Assembly (NCBI GenBank): GCA_026708645.1
Contig: JAPOUM010000040.1
Span: forward strand, 186,001 to 250,000
DNA: 64,000 nucleotides
From: Acidimicrobiaceae bacterium
GTDB lineage: Bacteria; Actinomycetota; Acidimicrobiia; Acidimicrobiales; Aldehydirespiratoraceae
Direction of reading: 5' to 3'
A program made the position numbers and the translations under genes. Numbering within the stretch: position 1 is the stretch's first letter; every line of letters starts with the position of its first letter. The notes under the pieces are model-generated. The model saw nothing but the letters and a program-made list of their open reading frames with translations, ran no database searches and was not told where the DNA came from. This document shows, piece after piece, positions 33,843 through 42,462 of this stretch.

Positions 33843-36131
33843 CTAGCCGGCGGCTCGGCTGCGGATGATGTTCAAGGCGCTGCCGGCGCGGAACCATCCG
33901 ATCTGCTCGTGGCTGAGAGTGTGCCGCCCCTCGAAGCTCCAGGAGGCGCCGTCGGGCCCGGCGACCTCGACGGTGACCGGGCGGCCCGGCGCCAGCTCGG
34001 CGAGCCCGCGCACGGCGATGCGGTCGTCGATGCCGACGCGCTCGTAGTCGGCCGGGTCGCTGAAGGTCAACGCCAGCACGCCCTGCTTTTTGAGGTTCGC
34101 TTCGTGGATGCGCGCGAAGCTGCGGGCCAGCGCCAGCACGCAGCCCCGGAAGCGGGGCTCCATGGCGGCGTGCTCGCGGCTGGAGCCCTCGCCGGTGTTG
34201 GAGTCGCCGATGAACACCCAGCGCAAGCCCGCCTGATGGTAGTGGCGGGCGATGTCGGGCAGAGGCTGGGTCTCTCCGGTGATCTGATTCTTGCCGTGGC
34301 CCGTCTCAAAGCCGTCGAAGGCGTTCACCACGCCGAGATACAGGTTCTGCGAGATGTTCTCCAGGTGTCCCCGGAAGCGCAGCCACGGCCCGGCCGCGGA
34401 GATGTGGTCGGTGGTGCATTTCCCTGCGGCTTTGGCGATCACCGGCAGGTTCTCGTAGTCGTCGCCGTCCCAGGCGGCGAAAGGTTCCAGCAGCTGCAGA
34501 CGCTGCGAATCCTCCGAGACCCGCACGGCCACGCCCGAGCCGTCAGCCGGCGGCGCCACGAAAGTGTCCTCGCCGCGGTCGAACCCGTCGGGGGGCAGTT
34601 CGACGCCGGTCGGCGCGGCGAGCTTCACCGGCTCGCCGTCGTCGGTGGTGAGAGTGTCGCCGGCCGGGTCGAAATCGACGGTGCCGGCCAGAGCCAAGGC
34701 GACGACGGTCTCAGGCGAGGTCACGAAAGCCAGGGTGGCGGCGTCGCCGTCGTTGCGCTTGGGGAAGTTGCGGTTGTAGGAGGTGACTATCACGTTCGGC
34801 CGTCCGGCGGCGTGGCCGGCGTCGCCGGAGCGGTCCCACTGCCCGATGCAGGGCCCGCAGGCGTTGGCCAGAACGGTCGCCCCTAGGGCTTCGAAGTCCT
34901 CCATCAGGCCGTCGCGCACGATCGTGGCGCGGATCTGCTCGGAACCCGGCGTGACCAGCAGCCGGGTCCGTGCCCGCAAGCCTGCCTCGGCGGCTTGGCG
35001 CGCCACCGATGCGGCTCGGGTGATGTCCTCGTACGACGAGTTGGTGCAGCTGCCGATGAGCGCCGCGCTGATGTCGAGAGGCCATCCCTGCCGGCGGGCC
35101 TCGTCGCCGAGCCGCGCCACTTCGCGAGCCAGGTCGGGGGTGTGAGGCCCGTTGATGTGAGGCCCCAGAGCGTCTAGATCTATCTCCACGACCCTGTCGT
35201 AGAAGCGCTCTGGGTCGGTCTCGGTCTCGGGGTCGCCGCGCAGGTGATGGGCGACGCCGTCGGCGAGGTCGGCCGCTTCGCCGCGGCCCGTGGCCCGCAG
35301 GTAGCGGCTCATCGACTCGTCGTAGTCGAAGATCGAGGTCGTGGCGCCGATCTCGGCGCCCATGTTGCAGATGGTGGCTTTGCCGGTCGCGCTCAAAGAG
35401 CGCGCGCCGGGACCGAAATACTCGACGACGGCGCCGGTTCCGCCGGCCACGGTGAGGATGTCGGCCACTTTGAGGATCACGTCTTTGGGCGCCGACCAGC
35501 CGCTGAGCTCTCCCGTGAGACGCACGCCGATCAGCTTCGGCCAGCGCACATTCCATGGGAATCCGGTCATCACATCGACGGCGTCGGCGCCGCCCACGCC
35601 CACCGCGACCATGCCCAGCCCGCCTGCGTTGGGGGTGTGGCTGTCGGTGCCGATCATCATCCCGCCGCAGAAGGCGTAGTTCTCGAGCACCACCTGGTGG
35701 ATGATGCCCGAGCCGGGCGCCCAGAAGCCGGCGCCGTAGCGGGCGCTGACGCTGCGCAGGAACTCGTAGACCTCGTCGTTGTTCTCGAGCGCCGCCTGAA
35801 GGTCGCGCTTGGCGTCGCTGCGGGCGGTGATCAGATGGTCGCAGTGCGTGGTGGTCGGCGCCTGCACCTCCTCGAGCCCGGCGGTCATGAACTGCAGCCA
35901 GGCCATCTGGGCGGTGGCGTCCTGCATCGCCACCCGGTCCGGACGCAGATCCACATAGCTGGCGCCGCGTTGCGGCACTCCCGTCTCGCTTTCGTCGAGA
36001 TGGTTCACGAGGATCTTCTCGGCCACCGTCAGCGGTCGTCCGAACCGTTCAGCGGCCCTGCCGATGCGTTCGTCGAGGGTGGAGTAGACGGACTCGATCA
36101 ACTCAGCGGGAGTGGAAGCAGACACAGCCAT
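33843..36131 (-). CDS. Aconitate hydratase, mitochondrial-type
   Basis: The 762-residue enzyme isomerises citrate to isocitrate. The length and motifs fit the mitochondrial-type aconitase (about 750-780 residues) rather than the 900-residue AcnA. Ligands for the 4Fe-4S cluster are in ALIGSCTNSSYEDI and NACGPCIGQWDR; TDSHTPNAGGLGMVAVGVGG and FIGDSNTGEGSSREHAA are substrate-binding segments. The start ATG 36131 lies 6 nt after TAGGCT. It is in one direction with the carboxyltransferase and citrate synthase, so two TCA cycle steps are neighbours. Confidence 0.93.
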   Translation of the reverse strand: MAVSASTPAELIESVYSTLDERIGRAAERFGRPLTVAEKILVNHLDESETGVPQRGASYVDLRPDRVAMQDATAQMAWLQFMTAGLEEVQAPTTTHCDHLITARSDAKRDLQAALENNDEVYEFLRSVSARYGAGFWAPGSGIIHQVVLENYAFCGGMMIGTDSHTPNAGGLGMVAVGVGGADAVDVMTGFPWNVRWPKLIGVRLTGELSGWSAPKDVILKVADILTVAGGTGAVVEYFGPGARSLSATGKATICNMGAEIGATTSIFDYDESMSRYLRATGRGEAADLADGVAHHLRGDPETETDPERFYDRVVEIDLDALGPHINGPHTPDLAREVARLGDEARRQGWPLDISAALIGSCTNSSYEDITRAASVARQAAEAGLRARTRLLVTPGSEQIRATIVRDGLMEDFEALGATVLANACGPCIGQWDRSGDAGHAAGRPNVIVTSYNRNFPKRNDGDAATLAFVTSPETVVALALAGTVDFDPAGDTLTTDDGEPVKLAAPTGVELPPDGFDRGEDTFVAPPADGSGVAVRVSEDSQRLQLLEPFAAWDGDDYENLPVIAKAAGKCTTDHISAAGPWLRFRGHLENISQNLYLGVVNAFDGFETGHGKNQITGETQPLPDIARHYHQAGLRWVFIGDSNTGEGSSREHAAMEPRFRGCVLALARSFARIHEANLKKQGVLALTFSDPADYERVGIDDRIAVRGLAELAPGRPVTVEVAGPDGASWSFEGRHTLSHEQIGWFRAGSALNIIRSRAAG

Positions 36132-36137
36132 GGCCTC

Positions 36138-36143
36138 AGCCTA
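36138..36143 (-). promoter_or_regulatory. -10 box TAGGCT of aconitase
   Basis: TAGGCT, gaggcc and ATG follow one another on the minus strand, a leaderless layout. Confidence 0.5.
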
Positions 36144-36267
36144 TGGCATGTCTGAGTTAGCGTGGGCTTTGCCGAAGCGGATCTGCGGCGGCGCCCCGGC
36201 ACTGCCTGCTGGTGGCGTGTCGCCTGTTGCCGATTGCTGTTGCCGATTGCTGTTGACTGTTGCCTGC

Positions 36268-36414
36268 CTATTGCCGACCGGTGATGACAGGCGCCGGGGA
36301 GTCGTCGGTGGAGGCGTCCCACACGATCAGCGCAGCGGCGGCCCCCAACAGCAGAGCGCCCGCTGCCAGCGCGACCCGCGCCCACCGCAGCGCGCGAGGC
36401 CCGCCGTCGCCCAT
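36268..36414 (-). CDS. Small single-pass membrane protein after greA
   Basis: From ATG 36414 the minus strand encodes 48 residues: a short basic front (MGDGGPRALRWARVALAAGA), one membrane helix of about 20 residues rich in Ala and Leu ending in LIVWDA, and a short acidic tail. It begins 4 nt after the greA stop and would be co-transcribed. Other actinobacteria also have a small membrane protein gene near greA; I cannot name this family. Confidence 0.55.
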   Translation of the reverse strand: MGDGGPRALRWARVALAAGALLLGAAAALIVWDASTDDSPAPVITGRQ

Positions 36415-36418
36415 CGGG

Positions 36419-36901
36419 CTACTCGACTTCGACGACGGTGACCTGCAGGCGCCCGTTCGGGGAGTCGAACTCGACGGTGTCGCCCTTCGAGGCGCCCAGC
36501 AGCGCCTCGCCCATAGGCGATCCCGGGGACACCACAGTCACGTCCTGCTGGCGCTCCTCGATCACTCCCACCAGAAAACGCTCGGGCTCGTCGTCCTCGT
36601 CGTCTTCGTCGTAGGAGACCGACACGATCGACCCCAGCACGACCCCGCCGCCGCCGTCGCCGCTGTCGGGGCCGATGATCTCGGCATCGGACAGGATCCG
36701 GTTGAGGTGGACTATGCGGCCCTCCATCTTGGCCTGCTCCTCTTTGGCGGCGTGATAGTCGCCGTTCTCGGACAGGTCGCCGAGTTTGCGGGCGGCCTCG
36801 ATCTTGTCGGCGATCTCGATGCGGCCGCGGGTGGAAAGCTCGTGCAGTTCGGCGCTCAGACGATCATGGGCGGCTTGAGAAAGTTGATGGGTCTCGGGCA
36901 C
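36419..36901 (-). CDS. greA: Transcription elongation factor GreA
   Basis: The 160-residue product helps backtracked RNA polymerase cleave its transcript. The N-terminal coiled coil (about 1-80) contains ARKLGDLSENGDYHAAKEEQ with the acidic tip residues, and the C-terminal FKBP-like domain contains SPMGEALLGASKGDTVEF. An acidic stretch DEDDEDDEPE lies near residues 98-107. The start is GTG 36901, set by TAGGTT 6 nt upstream. Confidence 0.93.
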   Translation of the reverse strand: MPETHQLSQAAHDRLSAELHELSTRGRIEIADKIEAARKLGDLSENGDYHAAKEEQAKMEGRIVHLNRILSDAEIIGPDSGDGGGGVVLGSIVSVSYDEDDEDDEPERFLVGVIEERQQDVTVVSPGSPMGEALLGASKGDTVEFDSPNGRLQVTVVEVE

Positions 36902-36907
36902 TGCTAC

Positions 36908-36913
36908 AACCTA
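36908..36913 (-). promoter_or_regulatory. -10 box TAGGTT of greA
   Basis: The box ends 6 nt before the GTG at 36901 on the minus strand. Only 35 bp separate the greA and leuB start codons, so its upstream half is shared with the leuB promoter. Confidence 0.5.
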
Positions 36914-36925
36914 CCGCCGGCGAGT

Positions 36926-36931
36926 TATGCT
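36926..36931 (+). promoter_or_regulatory. -10 box TATGCT of leuB
   Basis: The box ends 5 nt before ATG 36937. It faces away from the greA box 12 bp to its left. Confidence 0.45.
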
Positions 36932-36936
36932 GCCGA

Positions 36937-37920
36937 ATGCCCTATCGGGTTGGAGTCATAGGCGGTGACGGCATCGGCCCCGAGGTGGTGGCCGAGGGCC
37001 TGAAGGTGATCGCCGCGACCGGCGTGCAGCTCGACGTCGTTCATTACGACCTCGGCGCGGCCCGCTACCTGCGCGACGGCGCCGTGCTCGACGACGCCAC
37101 CATCGCAGAATGGCGGCAGCTAGACGCTCTCTACATGGGCGCCGTCGGCGGCCCCGAGGTCGCGCCGGGAATAATCGAGCGGGGACTGCTGTTGAAGATG
37201 CGCTTCGAGCTGGACCTCTACATCAACTTCAGGCCCTTCACGGCGCCCGGCCACGATTTCGTGGTGATCCGCGAGAACACCGAAGGCAGCTACGCGGGCG
37301 AGGGCGGCTTCCTGCGCCGCGGCACCCCCGCGGAGATCGCGACCCAGGGATCGGTGAACACCCGCCACGGCGTCGAGCGAGCCGTTCGCTACGCCTTCGA
37401 ACTGGCCGCCGGCCGGCGCAGGCACCTGACGCTGGTACACAAGACCAACGTCTTGACTTTCGCCGGCGATCTCTGGGAGCGCACCTTCCACGAAGTGGCG
37501 GAGCAGTACAGCGACGTGGACACCGCCTACAACCATGTGGACGCGGCCTGCATCTACTTCGTGGAGGACCCGGCCCGCTACGACGTGATCGTCACCGACA
37601 ACCTCTTCGGCGACATCCTCACCGACCTCGGCGGCGCCGTGTCGGGAGGGATCGGTCTGGCGCCCACGGCCAACCTGCATCCCGGGCGGGTGTCGATGTT
37701 CGAGCCGGTTCACGGCTCCGCTCCCGACATCGTCGGCACCGGGCTGGCCAATCCGGTGGCGGCGGTGCTGTCGGGCGCCATGATGCTGGAGCATCTGGGC
37801 CTGCCGGACGCCGCCGGGCGCATCCGCAGAGCCTGCGAGAAGCCCGAGACCCTCACCGGCACGACCAGCGAAATAGGCGACGCCATAGTCGAGCGCCTCT
37901 CCGCCGAGAGCACGGAATAG
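36937..37920 (+). CDS. leuB: 3-isopropylmalate dehydrogenase
   Basis: The 327-residue product is a beta-decarboxylating dehydrogenase. VGVIGGDGIGPEVV is the N-terminus, VIRENTEGSYAGEGG carries the substrate loop, LVHKTNVLTFAGDLW the catalytic lysine, and VTDNLFGDILTDLGGAVSGG the metal-binding aspartates; FEPVHGSAPDI closes the NAD site. Isocitrate, tartrate and homoisocitrate dehydrogenases look similar. The neighbours ilvE and cimA favour LeuB, which also serves the citramalate route to 2-oxobutyrate. Confidence 0.85.
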   Translation: MPYRVGVIGGDGIGPEVVAEGLKVIAATGVQLDVVHYDLGAARYLRDGAVLDDATIAEWRQLDALYMGAVGGPEVAPGIIERGLLLKMRFELDLYINFRPFTAPGHDFVVIRENTEGSYAGEGGFLRRGTPAEIATQGSVNTRHGVERAVRYAFELAAGRRRHLTLVHKTNVLTFAGDLWERTFHEVAEQYSDVDTAYNHVDAACIYFVEDPARYDVIVTDNLFGDILTDLGGAVSGGIGLAPTANLHPGRVSMFEPVHGSAPDIVGTGLANPVAAVLSGAMMLEHLGLPDAAGRIRRACEKPETLTGTTSEIGDAIVERLSAESTE

Positions 37921-38071
37921 AGCGCGCAGGCCAGTGAGAGTCGCGACCGTTCGGCAATCCGCCGCCTGAACTGCTTGAATTGAGCGCAACGAAACCCCGA
38001 GAGGCACACCGACTCGAACTCCCCGACGGACGGCCCGCGTACCCGACTCGCTGAAGCAGAAAGCCAAGAGC

Positions 38072-38992
38072 ATGCCCATAACCCCTAGCAAGAACATCTG
38101 GATGAACGGCGAGATGGTCGCCTGGGACGACGCCAAGATCCACGTGCTCTCGCATTCTCTGCATTACGGGATGGGAGTCTTCGAAGGCATCCGCACTTAC
38201 GCCACCGACGACGGGCCTGCCGTGTTCCGCCTGACCGATCACATCAAGCGGCTGCACAACTCGGCCAAGATCCTGAACATGCCCATGCCCTACTCGGTCG
38301 CTGAGATCGTCGAGGCCTGCAAACTGGTGGTGCGCGACAGCGGTCTGCCCGAATGCTACGTGCGCCCCATCGCCTACTTCGGATACGGCGAGATCGGCTT
38401 GTCAGTGGCCGACTGCACCACCGAGCTGGCGATCGCCGCGTGGCCTTGGGGGGCTTATCTCGGCGACGCGGCGCTGACTGAAGGCGTCAGCTTGAAGATC
38501 TCGTCGTGGGCCCGCCACGACCACAACATCCTGCCTCCGGCTTCCAAGACCACCGGCAACTACGCCAACTCCACTCTGGCCAAGATGGAGGCGCTCAACG
38601 CCGGCTACGACGAGGCGGTCATGCTCAACCGAGCCGGGATGGTGTCCGAATGCACCGGCGAGAACCTGTTCGCAGCCACCGAGGACCGTCTGGTGACGCC
38701 GCCGTTGTCGTCGGGGGCGCTGCCGGGAATCACTCAGGACTCGGTGATCTGCATCGCCCGCGACATCGGCATCGACGTGACCGTCGCCGAACTCGCCCGC
38801 AGCGACCTGTACATCGCCGAGGAGGTTTTCGTGTGCGGCACCGCGGCCGAGGTGAGCGCCGTCAATTCGGTGGACGACCGGATGCTGCGGTGCCCGGGCC
38901 CGCGCACGCTGGCGATAGCGGAGGCTTACGCCGAGGTGGTGCGGGGACGCAACGACCGCTACAAGACTTGGAACGAGCATGTCCACGAGTAA
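38072..38992 (+). CDS. ilvE: Branched-chain amino acid aminotransferase
   Basis: The 306-residue class IV PLP enzyme performs the last step to isoleucine, leucine and valine. SHSLHYGMGVFEGIRTY is the conserved front, the PLP lysine is in PASKTTGNYANSTLAK, and AVMLNRAGMVSECTGENLFA plus SSGALPGITQDSV bind the cofactor phosphate. It starts 151 bp after leuB and overlaps cimA by 14 bp. No strong ribosome site precedes the ATG. Confidence 0.93.
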   Translation: MPITPSKNIWMNGEMVAWDDAKIHVLSHSLHYGMGVFEGIRTYATDDGPAVFRLTDHIKRLHNSAKILNMPMPYSVAEIVEACKLVVRDSGLPECYVRPIAYFGYGEIGLSVADCTTELAIAAWPWGAYLGDAALTEGVSLKISSWARHDHNILPPASKTTGNYANSTLAKMEALNAGYDEAVMLNRAGMVSECTGENLFAATEDRLVTPPLSSGALPGITQDSVICIARDIGIDVTVAELARSDLYIAEEVFVCGTAAEVSAVNSVDDRMLRCPGPRTLAIAEAYAEVVRGRNDRYKTWNEHVHE

Positions 38993-40598
38993 CCCGCCGC
39001 CGGCGTCGCGCAGGGTGCAGATCTACGACACCACCCTGCGCGACGGCACGCAACTGGAAGGCATATCGCTCACCGTCGACGACAAGCTGCGCATCGCCGA
39101 GAAGCTCGATCATCTGGGCGTGGCCTTCATCGAGGGCGGCTGGCCGGGCGCCAACCCCAAAGACGACGAATTCTTCGACCGGGCCGGTCGGGAGCTGGAC
39201 CTGAAGGTCAGCGAGCTCGTCGCCTTCGGGTCCACCCGTCGAGCCAAGGGCAGAGTCGACTCCGACCAGATTCTGGCCAACCTCGCCGGCGCCGGAACCT
39301 CGACGGTGTGCCTGGTGGGGAAGTGCTGGGACTATCACGTCACCGAAGCCTTGCAGACCACCCTGGACGAGGGCGTGGCGATGGTGGAGGACTCGGTGGC
39401 GTTCCTGGTGTCGGAGGGCCTGCGGGTGATGTTCGACGCGGAGCATTTCTTCGACGGGTTCCGCGGCAATCCCGAGTTCAGCATGAGAGTGCTGGAAGCC
39501 GCGGCGATGGCCGGCGCGTCCACCGTGGTGCTGTGCGACACCAACGGCGGCGCCATGCCCGACGACATCTCCGAGGCTGTCGCCGCGGTCGCTGCCCACC
39601 TGGACTGCGAAGTCGGGGTCCACATGCACAACGACACCGGCTGCGGGGTGGCGAATGCTCTGGCGGCCGTGAAAGCCGGCGCCGTGCAAGTGCAGGGGAC
39701 CATAAACGGCTACGGCGAACGGGTCGGCAACTGCGACCTGGTGCCGATCATCGCCAACCTCGAGCTGAAGATGGGCGTCCGGGCGCTGCCCGACGGCCGC
39801 CTGCAGCGGCTCACGTCGGTGTCGCATCATGTGGCCGAGCTGGTGAACTTCCCGCTGAATCCGCAGCAGCCTTACGTGGGCGCCGGCGCGTTCGCCCACA
39901 AGGCCGGGCTGCACACCAGTGCGCTGAACCGGCGCCCCGACGCCTATGAGCACGTCTCGCCGGAGTCGGTCGGCAACGGCACCAGGGTGCTGGTGTCGGA
40001 GATGGCCGGCCGTTCGACCCTGGAGATGCGCTCGGCCGAGCTCGGGCTGGAGCTCGACGGCGCCGTGCTCGGCGAGGTGGTCGACACTCTCAAACGCCTC
40101 GAGCATGCCGGATACCACTTCGAGGCGGCTGACGCCTCTCTGGAATTGCTGATGCGCGGAGCTGCGGGCTGGGAGCAGCCCTACTTCCAGCTCGAGTCTT
40201 TCCGTGTGTCGATGGATCACCGCTCCGGAACCGGTGCACGCGCCTGGAACGAGGTGACGGTCGATGTGGACACTGAAGCCACCGTCAAGCTCTGGGCGAA
40301 CGGCAGTCGCAGAGTGGCCGTGGGCGAGGGCAACGGGCCTGTCAACGCTCTCGACACGGCGCTGCGCTGCGCTCTGGCGGATCTCTATCCGGCGCTGGCG
40401 AACATTTCGCTGGCGGACTACAAGGTCCGAGTGCTCGACACACAGAAGGGCACCGGCGCCGTCACGAGAGTGCTGATCGACTCGACCGACCGCCACAAGA
40501 TGTGGACCACCATCGGCGTGTCCGAGAACATCATCGAGGCGTCGTGGCAGGCGCTGGCCGACTCAGTCGTCTACGGCCTGCTTCACGCCGACCACTGA
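38979..40598 (+). CDS. cimA: Citramalate synthase
   Basis: The 539-residue product belongs to the isopropylmalate synthase family, and its length and motifs fit the CimA branch, which condenses pyruvate and acetyl-CoA to citramalate. QIYDTTLRDGTQLEGIS holds the metal-binding aspartate, HMHNDTGCGVAN the HxHND site, and NGYGERVGNCDLVPI the later loop. The C-terminal third (about 400-530) is the LeuA allosteric domain, where isoleucine is expected to inhibit. With leuB and ilvE it gives a threonine-independent route to isoleucine. Confidence 0.9.
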   Translation: MSTSNPPPASRRVQIYDTTLRDGTQLEGISLTVDDKLRIAEKLDHLGVAFIEGGWPGANPKDDEFFDRAGRELDLKVSELVAFGSTRRAKGRVDSDQILANLAGAGTSTVCLVGKCWDYHVTEALQTTLDEGVAMVEDSVAFLVSEGLRVMFDAEHFFDGFRGNPEFSMRVLEAAAMAGASTVVLCDTNGGAMPDDISEAVAAVAAHLDCEVGVHMHNDTGCGVANALAAVKAGAVQVQGTINGYGERVGNCDLVPIIANLELKMGVRALPDGRLQRLTSVSHHVAELVNFPLNPQQPYVGAGAFAHKAGLHTSALNRRPDAYEHVSPESVGNGTRVLVSEMAGRSTLEMRSAELGLELDGAVLGEVVDTLKRLEHAGYHFEAADASLELLMRGAAGWEQPYFQLESFRVSMDHRSGTGARAWNEVTVDVDTEATVKLWANGSRRVAVGEGNGPVNALDTALRCALADLYPALANISLADYKVRVLDTQKGTGAVTRVLIDSTDRHKMWTTIGVSENIIEASWQALADSVVYGLLHADH

Positions 40599-40641
40599 CC
40601 CCCGACCCTCCAGCGCAGCCGCGCGGTCCCGCCGCGCCAGG

Positions 40642-40647
40642 TAGCCT
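40642..40647 (+). promoter_or_regulatory. -10 box TAGCCT of the gene at 40655
   Basis: TAGCCT ends 7 nt before GTG 40655, which fixes that start. Confidence 0.5.
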
Positions 40648-40654
40648 CGCGGCT

Positions 40655-41182
40655 GTGGCTGCACCTTCGCACGTGCCCGCGACGGCCGCCGCGCCGACGC
40701 TCTACCGTTCGCCGCCGAGGCGGCCCGGCTCGTGGCAGGCGCAGCGTCCGGGAGAAGTGGTCGGCGCCGAGCCCGAGGCAGGGGAGTGCTTCGGCAACCA
40801 CGGCCCGGATCAGGGTTACGCGCTGAAGCTGGCGCAGCGCTTCGCTGGCCGGCTCTTCCTGACGACCGGAGAACGCGAGGAGGATGCGTTAGCCGGCTGC
40901 GTGGCAGTGGCGCTGCGCCGTGCGTCGCTGTTCGGGCGGGCGCCGGTGATGCACGACCTGAGAGTGGCTCTGGAGCTTTTCGGCTTCCTGGGCGAGGCCG
41001 ACTTGGAGCTGGTGGCATGGCGCCGGCAGCGTTTCGCGGGCGCAGCGGGGCATCACGGCTATCACTTGCAGCGCCGCCTGGCGGATCTGGCCCCGCCGGA
41101 AACGCTGCGCCGAACGCCGGAAGCCGTGGCCGCCGCCTGCAACAAAGACTGGCGCGCCGCCCTGCGAATCGAGACCTGCTAG
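40655..41182 (+). CDS. Protein of unknown function
   Basis: The 175-residue product is soluble. A core at about 40-150 includes GNHGPDQGYALKLAQRFAGR, ALAGCVAVALRRASLFGRAP and HDLRVALELFGFLGEADLEL, which look like helices of a compact domain with conserved-looking Gly, Asp and His residues. I do not recognise the family. The start at GTG 40655 is chosen for the TAGCCT box before it. The amber stop at its end lies in the same frame as the fragment that follows. Confidence 0.6.
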   Translation: MAAPSHVPATAAAPTLYRSPPRRPGSWQAQRPGEVVGAEPEAGECFGNHGPDQGYALKLAQRFAGRLFLTTGEREEDALAGCVAVALRRASLFGRAPVMHDLRVALELFGFLGEADLELVAWRRQRFAGAAGHHGYHLQRRLADLAPPETLRRTPEAVAAACNKDWRAALRIETC

Positions 41183-41482
41183 TCCACAATTCCTCGCGGG
41201 CTGGCCAGCCAGACTCATGCGCCGCACGAGGTGCGAGTCAGAGTCGAGGACGCTGACGGAGCGAGGCTCGCAGAAGCTTCCTCCAGGTTCCAGATCCGCC
41301 CGCCTCTACCATCGCTAGATCCTGGCGAGGCGTTGTCGATGCCGGCAGCCTACGACTTTCGTTCTGTGGCTCTGCCGGCTGCCGGGCGGTATCAAGTCGT
41401 GGTCGACCCCATGACTGACAGCGCCGAGTCGGCTGCACTGGCTTTCCGAGCCGGGTTTCTGAGCGAACTCTCCTCCGACTGA
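41183..41482 (+). pseudogene. Beta-sandwich protein fragment (DUF6941-like), N-terminus missing
   Basis: Directly after the previous stop and in the same frame, the sequence reads HAPHEVRVRVEDADGARLAE then FQIRPPLPSLDPG and LPAAGRYQVVVD. This looks like the C-terminal half of the small DUF6941-type beta-sandwich proteins. GTG 41231 could start an 83-residue product, but the usual first half and any ribosome site are absent. I read it as a remnant, with moderate confidence. Confidence 0.45.
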
Positions 41483-41517
41483 AGCCACTCAGCCGTTGAG
41501 TGCGGATCGGCTGGCGT

Positions 41518-41670
41518 TCAGCGGTCTTGCTTGATGACGACCGTGCCGACTATGCGGTCGCTCAAGGTCTGATTGAGGTCGCTGGTCAAGATCATCACCA
41601 CGGTCGTCACCAAGAACCCCAACCAGAGCAGACCGACCGCCCCGTACGCAGCACCGAAGGTGCTCAAGCT
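41518..41670 (-). pseudogene. C-terminal fragment of a second RDD protein
   Basis: The minus strand encodes LLWLGFLVTTVVMILTSDLN and QTLSDRIVGTVVIKQDR before a stop, matching the last helix and DRIxGTVVV end of RDD proteins. No start or first half is present in this frame. It lies 52 bp downstream of an intact RDD gene, so it is probably what is left of a tandem copy. Confidence 0.55.
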
Positions 41671-41722
41671 TCTGGCTGAAGTCGGTTGCGAACAGCGCCG
41701 CTGCAGCGGCGGGGGCTCGCGC

Positions 41723-42232
41723 TCAGGCGTTGGAGGCTTTGACGACGAGGGTCTTGGCGGCCATGTCGTGCCAGCCCTGCTTGCGCTTGTTCCACAGCGG
41801 CGAAGCGTAGACCAGCAGGCCAGGGACGAAGGCCAAGAATAGACCGACAGCCGGAATCGCTCCGCGTGCAGCGGCGGGCCCCCAGTCAGGGAGATAGCCG
41901 CTGTCAGCTCTGACAACCTTGATTCTCAAGATCATCTTGCCGGGCGTCTGCCCTTTGATTTTTGTGAAAACGATCTCATAGGCTGGCAAAACCAACAAAG
42001 CGATCAATGCGTTGCCGATGAATCCGAGAGCAATAACAATGATCACGAAGTCGATAAGCTTGGCGAGCAGACGGCGCCCCAGATTGGCCAACTGCAGCGT
42101 CTCGCCCGTGTCGAGAGTCGCGGCGCCGCTGGGAGTGCCCGCTGCCGAACCCATCGGCGGCGGCGGAGGCGCGGGCGGCGCTGCGTCCGAGAAGCTCGGG
42201 TCGTCGGGCGGTGGCGGGGGCAGGTTCGACAT
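41723..42232 (-). CDS. RDD-family membrane protein
   Basis: The 169-residue product has a Pro-rich cytoplasmic N-terminus (about 1-35) followed by an RDD domain with LGRRLLAKLIDFVIIVIALG, a second helix near 75-90, the KGQTPGKMILRIKVVR motif and a last helix before KRKQGWHDMAAKTLVV. RDD proteins are small membrane proteins with suspected transport or ion-exchange roles. AGGAG lies 8 nt before the ATG at 42232. It is divergent from gltX across 230 bp. Confidence 0.87.
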   Translation of the reverse strand: MSNLPPPPPDDPSFSDAAPPAPPPPPMGSAAGTPSGAATLDTGETLQLANLGRRLLAKLIDFVIIVIALGFIGNALIALLVLPAYEIVFTKIKGQTPGKMILRIKVVRADSGYLPDWGPAAARGAIPAVGLFLAFVPGLLVYASPLWNKRKQGWHDMAAKTLVVKASNA

Positions 42233-42450
42233 GGGAGCGCTCCTATGGCTCGGTGAAGTTGACTGCGGCAGACGTTAGCCCACGGGTGTGACATGGCTGT
42301 GACAGACAGCAGCCAATGGCGGCCCGCGCTGCGGCATTCACCGACCGCTATTGCCGCCGCAGCGATACAGCGCGGGCCATAGGGGCCGGCTGAGACGGAG
42401 ACTGACTGGGGCGGAGGCGAGACTGCGATGTCTGGAGTGGGATGCCTGCG

Positions 42451-42456
42451 TATGAT
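42451..42456 (+). promoter_or_regulatory. -10 box TATGAT of gltX
   Basis: TATGAT ends 6 nt before ATG 42463, so the gltX message should be leaderless; this also rules out the in-frame ATG at 42442. Confidence 0.55.
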
Positions 42457-42462
42457 CGGCGG

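Noticed and set aside
38862..40496. 544-codon minus-strand frame opposite cimA
   Set aside because: It mirrors cimA codons, has His/Gly/Val-rich composition without family motifs, and its strand has no promoter or ribosome site at the start.
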